A stretch of DNA of 64,000 nt from NCBI RefSeq assembly GCF_003201205.1, contig NZ_QICN01000010.1:124001-188000 (forward strand). The letters run 5' to 3'. Both the position numbers and the translations under genes were made by a program. Under the pieces are notes generated by a model, which saw nothing but the letters and a program-made list of their open reading frames with translations, ran no database searches and was not told the DNA's origin. Origin of the DNA: Sinimarinibacterium flocculans (GTDB taxonomy: Bacteria > Pseudomonadota > Gammaproteobacteria > Nevskiales > Nevskiaceae). Shown here one piece after another: positions 27,543 to 36,248 of the stretch. How positions within the stretch are numbered: the stretch's first letter is position 1; each line of letters begins with the position of its first letter.

Positions 27543-30500
27543 CGCGGAGCTGCCGGCGTCCGAGCAGCAGATACGCCGCCGGCAGGACCAGCATCGACAG
27601 CAGCGGCGCGCTGATCATGCCGCCGAGCATCGGCGCGGCGATGCGCTGCATGACTTCCGACCCGGTGCCGGCGCCTTCGCCCAGTGCCCAGAACAGCGGC
27701 AGCAGGCCGACGAGGATCGTCGCCACGGTCATCGCCTTGGGCCGCACGCGCATCACCGCGCCGTCGACGATCGCGGCATGCAGGGACTGCTCGTCGCGCG
27801 GGGCGTGACGCGCGATCGCCTGGCGCAGGTAGAGCAGCATGATCACGCCGAACTCGGCCGCGACGCCGGCCAGCGCGATGAAGCCCACCGCGGAGGCGAC
27901 CGACAGCGAGTGCCCGAGCAGGTAGACCAGCCATAGGCCGCCGATCAGCGACAGCGGCAGGCTGGCCATGATCAGCAGTGCCTCCTGCGCGCGGCCGAAG
28001 CTCAGGTAGAGCAGCAGGAAGATCAGCCCCAGCGTCAGCGGCACGACGAGCTGCAGCCGCTGCGCCGCGCGTTCGAGGTACTCGAACTGGCCGGACCAGG
28101 TGATCGAGTAGCCGGGCGGCAGCGTGATGTGGCTGCTCACCAGCTCTCGTGCCTCCGCGACGAAGGCGCCGAGGTCGCGGCCGCGGATGTCGACGTAGAC
28201 GGTGCCGCTGGGACGCGTGTTCTCGGTCCTGATCATCGGCGGACCGTCGGCGATGTCGATGTGCGCGATACTGCCGAGCGTCACCGTGGCGCCGCCGGCG
28301 GTGAACACCGGCAGCTCGCGCAGCTCGGCGAGCGAGTCGCGCAGCTCGCGCGGGTAGCGCAGGTTGATCGGGTAGCGCGCGAGCCCGTCGACCACCTCGC
28401 CGAGGTTGGCGCCGCCGATGCCGAAGCCGACGATGCGTTGCACGTCGGCGACCGACAGGCCGTGGCGCGCCGCTGCCAGCCGGTCCGGCACGATCTCGAC
28501 ATAGCGTCCGCCGTCGACGCGTTCCGCGAACACCGAGGCCGCGCCGGGTTGGTCGCGCAGCAGCTGCTCGATCTGCGCGCCGATGCGGGCGATCTCGTCC
28601 AGCTCGGGGCCCGATACCTTGATGCCGAGCGGCGATTTCACGCCGGTCGCGAGCATGTCGATGCGGTTGCGGATCGGCTGGACCCAGACATTGCCCATGC
28701 CGGGAATCTGCAGCGCGGCGTCCAGTTCGGCGACCAGCTTTTCGGTGGTCATGCCGGCGCGCCACTGCGCGCGCGGCTTGAGCCGGATCGTGGTCTCGAT
28801 CATCTCCAGCGGCGCCGGATCGGTGGCGGTCTCGGCGCGGCCGATCTTGCCGAAGACGCGATCGACCTCGGGAAAGGCGGCGATGATGCGGTCGGTCTGC
28901 TGCAGCAGTTCGGCGGCCTTGCCCGCCGACAGCCCGGGCAGCGCCGTCGGCATGTACAGCAGGTCGCCCTCGTCGAGCGCCGGCATGAACTCGGTGCCGA
29001 GTCGCGTCAGCGGCCAGGCACTGGCGACCAGCAGCAGCGCGGCGACCAGCAGCGTCGCGCCGGGGTGACGCAGCACGCGGTCGACCAGCGGACGGTAGGC
29101 GGCGATCAGGATGCGGTTGATCGGGTTGTCCTGTTCGGAGCGGATGCGGCCGCGGATGAACAGCGTCATCAGCACCGGCACCAGCGTCACCGACAGGCCG
29201 GCGGCTGCGGCCATCGCGTAGGTCTTGGTGTACGCCAGCGGCGCGAACAGGCGGCCCTCCTGCGCCTGCAGGGTGAACACCGGCAGGAACGAGACGGTGA
29301 TGATCAGCAGCGAGAAGAACAGCGCCGGCCCGACCTCGGTGGCGGCCTCGGCGATCAGCGCCGGCCGTCGCGCGTCGGGCGGTGCCTGCTCGATCTTCTT
29401 GTGCGCGTTCTCGACCATCACCACGGCGGCGTCGACCATCGCGCCGATCGCGATGGCGATGCCGCCCAGCGACATGATGTTCGCGTTGATGCCCTGGTGA
29501 CGCATGACGATGAAGGCCACGAGTACGCCCAGCGGCAGGGTGACGATGGCCACCAGCGCCGAGCGCAGGTGCAGCAGGAAGGCGACGCAGACCAGGCCGA
29601 CGACGACGAACTCCTCGATCAGCTTGCCGCGCAGGTTGTCGACGGCGCGCCCGATCAGCGCCGAGCGGTCGTAGGTCTCGACGATCTCCACGCCCTCGGG
29701 CAGTCCGGCGCGCAGCGCATCGAGCTTGCGCTTGACCGCCTCGATCGTCGTCGCGGCGTTGGCGCCGTAGCGCATCACGACGATGCCGCCGACGACCTCG
29801 CCCTCGCCGTCGAGTTCGGCGATGCCGCGGCGCAGCTCGGGGCCGCGCCGGATCGTCGCGACGTCGCCGAGCAGCACCGGCGTGCCGTCGGCGCCGGTCG
29901 CCAGCGGGATCAGGCGAAAGTCGTCGAGCGTGCGCAGATAGCCGCGTGCGCGCACCATGTACTCGGCCTCGGCCATCTCGATCACCGAGCCGCCGGTCTC
30001 GCCGTTGGCGGCCTCCACCGCCTCGACGATGCGGTCGAGCGCCAGGCCCCAGGCGCGCAACCGGTCGGGATCGACGACGATCTGGAACTGCGCGTTGAAG
30101 CCGCCGACGGTGGCGACCTCGGCGACATCGTCGACGCCCTGCAGCTCGTAGCGCAGGAACCAGTCCTGGATCGCGCGCAGCTCGCCCAGGTCGTGACGGC
30201 CGCTGCGATCAACCAGCGCGTACTCGTAGACCCAGCCGACACCGGTCGCGTCCGGGCCGAGCGCCGTCTTCGCGTTCGCCGGCAGGCGGCCCTGCACCTG
30301 GGACAGCGATTCCAGCACGCGCGAGCGTGCCCAGTACAGGTCGGTGCCGTCCTCGAACAGGATGTAGACCAGCGATTCGCCGAACATCGAGTAGCCGCGC
30401 ACGGTCTTCGCGTGCGGTACCGCGAGCAGGCGCGTGGTCAGCGGGTACGTGATCTGGTCCTCGACGACCTGCGGCGCCTGGCCGGGAAAGGTCGTGCGCA

Positions 30501-30645
30501 CGATCACCTGCACGTCCGACAGGTCCGGCAGCGCGTCGAGCGGCGTGGTCTTCACCGCCCAGACGCCCCAGCCGCCGACCAGCAGCGTGACCAGCAGCAC
30601 CAGCGGCCGGTTGCCGATCGACCAGTGAATCAGCCGCGCGATCAT
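27523..30645 (-). CDS. cusA: Heavy-metal RND efflux permease CusA
   Basis: This 1040-residue 12-TM RND protein belongs to the CzcA/CusA (HME) family. It opens [18 protein letters not shown] and has the TM4 stretch [20 protein letters not shown] followed by AHKKIEQ, and [22 protein letters not shown]. These are typical of Cu(I)/Ag(I) exporters. It forms a trans-envelope complex with the adaptor and outer-membrane channel genes upstream. The ATG overlaps the adaptor stop by 4 bases. Confidence 0.92.
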   Translation of the reverse strand: MIARLIHWSIGNRPLVLLVTLLVGGWGVWAVKTTPLDALPDLSDVQVIVRTTFPGQAPQVVEDQITYPLTTRLLAVPHAKTVRGYSMFGESLVYILFEDGTDLYWARSRVLESLSQVQGRLPANAKTALGPDATGVGWVYEYALVDRSGRHDLGELRAIQDWFLRYELQGVDDVAEVATVGGFNAQFQIVVDPDRLRAWGLALDRIVEAVEAANGETGGSVIEMAEAEYMVRARGYLRTLDDFRLIPLATGADGTPVLLGDVATIRRGPELRRGIAELDGEGEVVGGIVVMRYGANAATTIEAVKRKLDALRAGLPEGVEIVETYDRSALIGRAVDNLRGKLIEEFVVVGLVCVAFLLHLRSALVAIVTLPLGVLVAFIVMRHQGINANIMSLGGIAIAIGAMVDAAVVMVENAHKKIEQAPPDARRPALIAEAATEVGPALFFSLLIITVSFLPVFTLQAQEGRLFAPLAYTKTYAMAAAAGLSVTLVPVLMTLFIRGRIRSEQDNPINRILIAAYRPLVDRVLRHPGATLLVAALLLVASAWPLTRLGTEFMPALDEGDLLYMPTALPGLSAGKAAELLQQTDRIIAAFPEVDRVFGKIGRAETATDPAPLEMIETTIRLKPRAQWRAGMTTEKLVAELDAALQIPGMGNVWVQPIRNRIDMLATGVKSPLGIKVSGPELDEIARIGAQIEQLLRDQPGAASVFAERVDGGRYVEIVPDRLAAARHGLSVADVQRIVGFGIGGANLGEVVDGLARYPINLRYPRELRDSLAELRELPVFTAGGATVTLGSIAHIDIADGPPMIRTENTRPSGTVYVDIRGRDLGAFVAEARELVSSHITLPPGYSITWSGQFEYLERAAQRLQLVVPLTLGLIFLLLYLSFGRAQEALLIMASLPLSLIGGLWLVYLLGHSLSVASAVGFIALAGVAAEFGVIMLLYLRQAIARHAPRDEQSLHAAIVDGAVMRVRPKAMTVATILVGLLPLFWALGEGAGTGSEVMQRIAAPMLGGMISAPLLSMLVLPAAYLLLGRRQLRDAGSGQ

Positions 30646-31889
30646 GGACCTTCCCCGGAGGAATGTGCGTGCGCGGGTGCGCTCATGCGGCCGAACGCAC
30701 CGCGAAGGCTCGCCTCGGAGTCGATCAGGAACTGTCCGGAGACGACCACACGTTCGTTCTCGGCGAGGCCGTCGAGAATCACGGTGCGGCCGTTGCGTTC
30801 GTCACCGGCGACGACCTCGGCCGGACGGAAGCGGTGGTTGTCCAGCGCGACGATCACGACACTGCGCGTGCCGGTGCGGATCAGCGCCTCGCTCGGAATC
30901 GTCAGGACGTCGTCACGCGCGCCACCGAACAGCGCGACGTCGGCATACATGCCCGGCGTGAGCCGCCAGTCCGGGTTGTCGAATACCACCCGCACCCGTG
31001 CCGTGCGCGTGACCGTGTCGACGCCGGGGTAGAGGTAGTCGATGCGTCCCTCGAAGACTTCGCCGGGCAGGGCGGCGAAGCGTGCCTCGGCCGGCCGGCC
31101 CTCGGTGATGCGGCCGAGCTGCGCCTCCGGCACCTCGGCGATGATCCACACCGACGACAGGTCGGCGATGCGCGCCAGCGGCATGCCCGGTGCGATCTGC
31201 CGCCCTTCGTGCACGTCGAGGTCGAGCACGACGCCGTCGGCCGGCGCCAGCAAGGGCAACGCTCGCTGCGCCTCGCCGCGACGCAGGATCGCATCGATCT
31301 GCGCGGCATCGGCACCGACCAGGCGCAGACGCTGGCGCGCGGCCGACTGCAGGGCCTCGTCGCCGCTGCGCCGCGCCAGCAACAGCTCCTGCTGGGCCGC
31401 GTAGAGCTCCGGCGCGTAGACGCCGGCCAGGGTCTCGCCTGCACGCACGCGCTCGCCGACGGCGTGCACGCGCTGCTGCTCGATCCAGCCGGCCGCGCGG
31501 CTCTCCAGCGTGCGGATGCGGCGTGCATCGACCTCGACGCGGCCGACGGTGTCGACGCGCTGCCAGAAGCGACCGCGCTCGACCGTCGTCGTGCGGATGC
31601 CGAGCCGTTGCACCATCTGCGCCGTGACCTCGACCGTGGGCAGGGTGTCGGCGTGGGCTGTCGCGGCCTGCGCGGCCGCGCGCTTCTGCACCAGTGTCAT
31701 GCCGCAGATCGGGCAGTTGCCGGGCGCGTCCATGCGCACCTCCGGGTGCATGGCGCAGGTCCAGTAGACCTCGCCGTCGTCGCCGGTCTGCGCGACCGGC
31801 TCGTGCACGTGCCGCTGTGCTGCCCACCACGCGCCGCCGGCGGCGCAGACGACGACCACGGTCACCGCGAGGATCGGAAGGGTTTTCAT
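30642..31889 (-). CDS. cusB: Copper/silver RND periplasmic adaptor CusB
   Basis: This 415-residue membrane-fusion protein has an N-terminal anchor. It then has a heavy-metal-binding domain ([10 protein letters not shown] through CPICGMTLV: Cys45, Met47, His48, Cys59, Cys62, Met64), followed by the hairpin, lipoyl and beta-barrel domains ([29 protein letters not shown]). The Cys/Met-rich domain indicates Cu(I)/Ag(I) as substrate. It overlaps both neighbours by ATGA junctions, so the three pump genes are translated together. Confidence 0.92.
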   Translation of the reverse strand: MKTLPILAVTVVVVCAAGGAWWAAQRHVHEPVAQTGDDGEVYWTCAMHPEVRMDAPGNCPICGMTLVQKRAAAQAATAHADTLPTVEVTAQMVQRLGIRTTTVERGRFWQRVDTVGRVEVDARRIRTLESRAAGWIEQQRVHAVGERVRAGETLAGVYAPELYAAQQELLLARRSGDEALQSAARQRLRLVGADAAQIDAILRRGEAQRALPLLAPADGVVLDLDVHEGRQIAPGMPLARIADLSSVWIIAEVPEAQLGRITEGRPAEARFAALPGEVFEGRIDYLYPGVDTVTRTARVRVVFDNPDWRLTPGMYADVALFGGARDDVLTIPSEALIRTGTRSVVIVALDNHRFRPAEVVAGDERNGRTVILDGLAENERVVVSGQFLIDSEASLRGAFGRMSAPAHAHSSGEGP

Positions 31890-33124
31890 GCGTCGTCTCC
31901 GGTCAGGTAGCGAAGTTGCGTGCGCAGGCGTGCGCGGGCGGCACGCAGGTCGAGGGTCTGCAGCTCGATGTCGAGCGCCTGCAGACGGGCGTCGAAGACG
32001 GCGTCGAGCGTGCCGCGACCGCCGCCGTAGGCCGCCAGCGCCGAATCCACGCGCAGGCGCGCGGCCGGCAGCAGTCGCGTCTCGAAGTGCTCCAGGCGCT
32101 GGTCGACCAGCGTCTGCTCGCCCCAGGCGGCCTGCAGCTCGGCGAGCAAGGCGCGCCGCCCGTCTTCGGCGTCGGCCTGCGCCGCCAGCCGCTCGGCGCT
32201 TGCCGCGGCCAGCGCCGGGTCCTGCCGGCGCGCGGTGAACAGCGGCAGGTCGATGCCGACCTGCACGCTGAACATGTCGTCATAGGGTCGGCGGTGGCCG
32301 TACATGGCCTGCAGGCGCCAGTCCGGGCGATAGGCGGCGCGGGCCAGGTCGACCTCCGCGCCGCTGCGCTCGGCGGCACGTTCGAGAGCCTGCAGTTCCG
32401 GGTGTTCGCCCGCGCGCGCCAGTGCCGCCTCCAGCGACGCCGGCATCGCCGTCGGCGGATTGCCGGTGACGGCGTCGGCCTCGTGGCCGGTCCACCGGAC
32501 GAGCCGTGCGCGCGCCGAAACCAGTGCCTGCCCGAGGGCGCGGCGACGGTCGTCGACCAGTCCGTTCGCCAGCTCGGCGGCGAGCGTCGCGTCCTGGCTG
32601 CCGCGGCCGCTGCGCTGCGCGATCAGGCCGGCTTCGCGGGTGCGTGCAGTCTCGACGGCCAGACGCTCGACGACTGTCAGCGCCTCCTGTGCCTGCCAGA
32701 CGTCGATCCAGGCCAGGGACACGTCGCGCACGACGGCACGCTGCAGCAGGGCCTGCTCGGCCTCGATGCGCGCCGCATCGAGGCGCGCGCTGCGCTCGAG
32801 CTGGTGCCGCCTCGCGGCATTCGGGAACGCCTGCATGATGCCGACTTCCGTCATCGTCATGCGTTCGGCATCGGCGGCGTAGGGGTCGGGTTGTTCCACC
32901 GACAGGTTCTGCAGGCCGGCGATGAACTCCGGGTCCGGCAGCGCGCCGGCCGCGACGCTCCGCGCGTCGGCGGCCCGTGCGCGGGCGGCCTGCGCCTCGA
33001 GCCGCGGCTGCTGTGCCAGTGCGAGGCGCACGGCGGTATCCAGGTCGATCGACGCCCTCGCCGGTGCGGCGATCAACAGGGCGATGCCGGCAACGAGGCC
33101 GGGCAGGGGGGAAGACACAGGCAT
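31886..33124 (-). CDS. cusC: TolC-family outer-membrane channel of the Cus system
   Basis: This 412-residue outer-membrane factor has a signal peptide (PLPGLVAGIALLIAAPARA) and two OEP repeats rich in long coiled-coil helices. The ATG at 33124 follows GGAG. The frame upstream is open but overlaps the Cys-rich gene region and has no ribosome site. It is expected to dock with CusBA to discharge copper or silver outside the cell. Confidence 0.87.
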   Translation of the reverse strand: MPVSSPLPGLVAGIALLIAAPARASIDLDTAVRLALAQQPRLEAQAARARAADARSVAAGALPDPEFIAGLQNLSVEQPDPYAADAERMTMTEVGIMQAFPNAARRHQLERSARLDAARIEAEQALLQRAVVRDVSLAWIDVWQAQEALTVVERLAVETARTREAGLIAQRSGRGSQDATLAAELANGLVDDRRRALGQALVSARARLVRWTGHEADAVTGNPPTAMPASLEAALARAGEHPELQALERAAERSGAEVDLARAAYRPDWRLQAMYGHRRPYDDMFSVQVGIDLPLFTARRQDPALAAASAERLAAQADAEDGRRALLAELQAAWGEQTLVDQRLEHFETRLLPAARLRVDSALAAYGGGRGTLDAVFDARLQALDIELQTLDLRAARARLRTQLRYLTGDDA

Positions 33125-33186
33125 GGGCCTGACTCCGATGAAGGGAACGACAGCCGCACCGGAACGCATCCGGCGGGGCGCGGGCT

Positions 33187-33558
33187 TCAGCAGGTCAGGT
33201 CGATCGGGGGGCGCAACAATTCGTGCGGCGAGGCGTGCGGTCGCGGTGCGGACCACCGCTCCGCGCGCAGCGTTCCGGCCACGGGCACGGCGTTCGCGGG
33301 CAGGCTGGCCGCCAGCCCCGGCGCCGACATGCAGCCGGCGCTGCAATGTCCGCAATTGCCGTCGTCGCAGCAATCCATGGACGGCATGGTCGCGGTCTGC
33401 TCCGCTCCGGCCTCGGCAGTCGCGCCGTGACAGGGCATGACGGTCTCGGTGGCCGTCGCGACCGCATCGGTCGCCGCAGGCGCCATCGCCGACGCAGGTG
33501 CGAACGCCTGCGTCAGCAGGCTCAGCATCAGGGCAATGGCGGCAAGGCGGTGCAGCAT
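33187..33558 (-). CDS. Small secreted Cys/His-rich protein, CopL-like
   Basis: This 123-residue protein has a signal peptide (MLHRLAAIALMLSLLTQAFAPASA) and a cluster of metal ligands (MPCHG, then MDCCDDGNCGHCSAGCM). It is the first gene of the copper-efflux operon, 62 bp before the channel gene. The pattern is that of CopL/DUF2946-like proteins found beside copper-resistance genes. A periplasmic copper-binding or signalling role is inferred. Confidence 0.7.
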   Translation of the reverse strand: MLHRLAAIALMLSLLTQAFAPASAMAPAATDAVATATETVMPCHGATAEAGAEQTATMPSMDCCDDGNCGHCSAGCMSAPGLAASLPANAVPVAGTLRAERWSAPRPHASPHELLRPPIDLTC

Positions 33559-33596
33559 CGCGTGATCATAGCCCTTGACCGGGGTCCGGAGTTCAA

Positions 33597-33629
33597 GTGC
33601 CCCTCCCCCGGTGTGCAGGGGAGGGGCAC
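33597..33629. terminator. Hairpin after the acylase gene
   Basis: A perfect 12-bp stem (GTGCCCCTCCCC with GGGGAGGGGCAC, 9-nt loop) begins 4 nt past the acylase stop on the minus strand and is followed by only a short TT. It is a probable GC-rich terminator. Confidence 0.55.
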
Positions 33630-33633
33630 CGGC

Positions 33634-36054
33634 CTATTCGCTCAGGCGGTACTCGCGGATGCGGTCGGCCGCGATCTCTTCCGGCGTGAACGGGAACTTG
33701 TGCCAGCGCTTGGCCGAGTACTCGCGCGTGTAGTCGGCGAAGTGCGGGTTCGCCGGGTCGGTCGACTGCGAGTAGGTGACGAAGCCCTCGGCATGCACGC
33801 CGTTCTCGTCCCAGGTCACGGTGTGGATGTAGCTGTTGCCGTACTCGACCTCGTATCCGTTCGCGTCCAGCGGGTCGGAGTCGGCGATGGTGAAGGCGCC
33901 CTCGTAGAACTGGCCGCCGAAGATCGGGATGTCGTCCTCGATCGCCAGCGGGTGCTGGATGTCGCGCAGCGGCGCATCGAAATCGAAGCCCGATGCGGCG
34001 ACGGCGGCGGCACCGGCTTCGAAGGCTTCCTGCACGGCGGCCTGGCCGGCGTCGAGATCGCGCGGCGTGTTGACCGGGTCGTCCGCCGAGAACGGCGTTG
34101 CCCAGTAGTCGCCTCCGGTGCCGCCGCGGTTGCCGGACAGCACGTACCAGAACTCGCGCCAGACGTGCGCGCCGGTGGAGTCGAGCCCGGCTCGCGTGTT
34201 CCAGCCGGCGAGTGCGGCGCAGGCGCTGGCCGCGTCGCCGCCGGCATCCGGGCAGATCTCGTCGAGCACCGTCTGCTGCGCGAGCTCGCCGGACAGGATG
34301 CGCGACGACAGCACGACCTCCTGCAGCAGCGGCAGCGTGAAGCCGGTGCCGGCCAGGCCGTCGCTGCCGTCGAGCCGCTGCTGGATCTGGCGGATGCCCA
34401 GGCGCGTGCGCAGCGTGCGCTCGGTCTCCTCGTCGCCGATGATGCGCGCGTAGCCGGTGATCGGCTCGGCGGGATTGGTCAGCCAGTACGAGTCGTTGAA
34501 GTTGCCGACCCAGTCGTTGCGGGCGAGCGTCGGCAGGTTGCTCCGGCCGAAGATGCCGGGCGCCGGCGCGTCCGGGTCGGAATCCCATTCGCAGTCGGCA
34601 CGCGACCCGTCGAGCACCGGCAGGCCGGGCACGAGCGTCTGCACGACGGCGTGGATCGGAATCGCCTGGCAGACGGTGACCTTGCTGTCCGGCACGTTGG
34701 GCACGACGGTGATGTCGCCGTAGTAGGCCTGCCCGTCGGGACCGCTGGCGACGGTGTTGACCCAGGGCACGCCGAGGATCTCGCCGTGCAGCCGCACGAA
34801 CTCGTCGAGTGACTCCGCCTGGTTCCAGCGCGCGAACTGGTTGATGAGCCGGTCGTTCTCGGCATTGGCGTCACGCATCGTGTAGGCCTTCAGCGGGGTC
34901 CAGCCGAGAACCGGAATGCCGCTGACCTCGAGCACCAGCATCGGGCCGAAATGCGAGCGGTACAGGGTGCGGCTTTCCTGGCTGATCGTGCCGTCCGCTT
35001 CGAGCACGTCGATGGTGATCGGGATCTGCTCGATGTCGCGGATCTCGCCGTCATAGATGTACTGCAGCGGGTTCAGCGGGTTGAGCGTCAGCTCGTAGAG
35101 CCCGAAGCGGTACGCCGTGGAGACCGTGTGGCTCCACGCGAAGTGGTCGTTGAAGCCGATGAGGATCGCCGGCACGCCGTAGAGCGAGCTGCCCATGATG
35201 TCCAGTTCGCCCGGAATCGTCGCGTGCGCGACGTACAGCCGCTCCGGCCCGGTCCACGGGAAGTGCGGGTTGCCGAAGACCATGCTGCTGCCGTCCTGCG
35301 TGGCCTCGCGGCCGAGGGCGTACATGTTGCTGCCGAAGCGCTGGCCGCGCAGTTCGGTGAAGTAGCGCAGCGGGCCCGGATCGGCCTGCAGCGCGGCGCG
35401 CTTCTCGTCCTCGCTGGGCTCGCCGGCCTTGCCGAGCGACAGCAGCGGCCGGGCGTTGGCGATCTCGTTCATCAGCACCGTCGAGCTGGCGATGATCGCC
35501 AGGCGCAGGTAGCGCCGGTACATGTCGTCGGTCTCGATCTCGAACAGCCAGTCGGCGTCGGCGCAGGCGGCATGGCGTCCCGGGTGCGCGCCGGACTTGA
35601 GTTCGCGGATGTAGCGGTTGTAGCCGTCGACGAAGCCGGCAGTGACCTCCTTGAACTCGGGCAGCGTGTTCTCGCGCGTCGGCGCCAGGCGCTCCTCGGT
35701 CGTGGACATGCGCCAGAAGAAGTCGCTGTCGAGGTTGTTCGCGGTGACACCGCTGGGAATGATCGTGTAGCTGCCGTCGCGGCCGAAGTAGCGCGCGCGC
35801 TCGCCGCGGATCGTGACCAGGTCCTCCTGCAGCACGCAGAGGTTGTCCTCGGCGAAGGCATAGCCGTAGCCGTAGCCCATGCTGGCGTAGTCGTCGGCCT
35901 TGATGTGCGGGATGCCCAGTGTCGTGCGCGTGACGGTCACGTCGTACTTGCCGTTGCCGCCGCCCCCGCCATCGCCGATCTCGGGGACCGACGATTCGCC
36001 ACAGGCGGCGACGACCAGACCGGCGGCCACGGCCGCCCATACGTTCCTGCGCAT
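33634..36054 (-). CDS. Penicillin acylase family Ntn-hydrolase, predicted lipoprotein
   Basis: This 806-residue protein has a lipobox ending at Cys18 (VVAAC) and a Gly-rich linker, so it is probably anchored in the outer membrane. The S45 family layout is seen: an alpha chain with TTLGIPHIKADDYASMGYGYGYAFAEDN, a cleavage site before Ser242 in RFGSNMYALG (the N-terminal nucleophile of the beta chain), and FGNPHFPWTGPERLY. The family hydrolyses amide bonds, including acyl-homoserine lactones and cyclic lipopeptides. The substrate here is unknown. It diverges from a beta-helix/cytochrome lipoprotein gene. Confidence 0.87.
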   Translation of the reverse strand: MRRNVWAAVAAGLVVAACGESSVPEIGDGGGGGNGKYDVTVTRTTLGIPHIKADDYASMGYGYGYAFAEDNLCVLQEDLVTIRGERARYFGRDGSYTIIPSGVTANNLDSDFFWRMSTTEERLAPTRENTLPEFKEVTAGFVDGYNRYIRELKSGAHPGRHAACADADWLFEIETDDMYRRYLRLAIIASSTVLMNEIANARPLLSLGKAGEPSEDEKRAALQADPGPLRYFTELRGQRFGSNMYALGREATQDGSSMVFGNPHFPWTGPERLYVAHATIPGELDIMGSSLYGVPAILIGFNDHFAWSHTVSTAYRFGLYELTLNPLNPLQYIYDGEIRDIEQIPITIDVLEADGTISQESRTLYRSHFGPMLVLEVSGIPVLGWTPLKAYTMRDANAENDRLINQFARWNQAESLDEFVRLHGEILGVPWVNTVASGPDGQAYYGDITVVPNVPDSKVTVCQAIPIHAVVQTLVPGLPVLDGSRADCEWDSDPDAPAPGIFGRSNLPTLARNDWVGNFNDSYWLTNPAEPITGYARIIGDEETERTLRTRLGIRQIQQRLDGSDGLAGTGFTLPLLQEVVLSSRILSGELAQQTVLDEICPDAGGDAASACAALAGWNTRAGLDSTGAHVWREFWYVLSGNRGGTGGDYWATPFSADDPVNTPRDLDAGQAAVQEAFEAGAAAVAASGFDFDAPLRDIQHPLAIEDDIPIFGGQFYEGAFTIADSDPLDANGYEVEYGNSYIHTVTWDENGVHAEGFVTYSQSTDPANPHFADYTREYSAKRWHKFPFTPEEIAADRIREYRLSE

Positions 36055-36248
36055 GCTCTCCTCCGGTGTTTGAATGCTTCTATGCGGCGAACTATAACCG
36101 CGCCGCCGTCAGGAATCCGCTGACGCGGCTGGGTGATTTCCGCGGTCGCGTTTTTACTATTGGTGGGCGGTGACGCGGGTGCTAGCGTCGCCCCATGGGC
36201 AAGAGCCGGGATCGACGAATGCCGGCCTCCAGCAGCGGGAGAGCGCAC

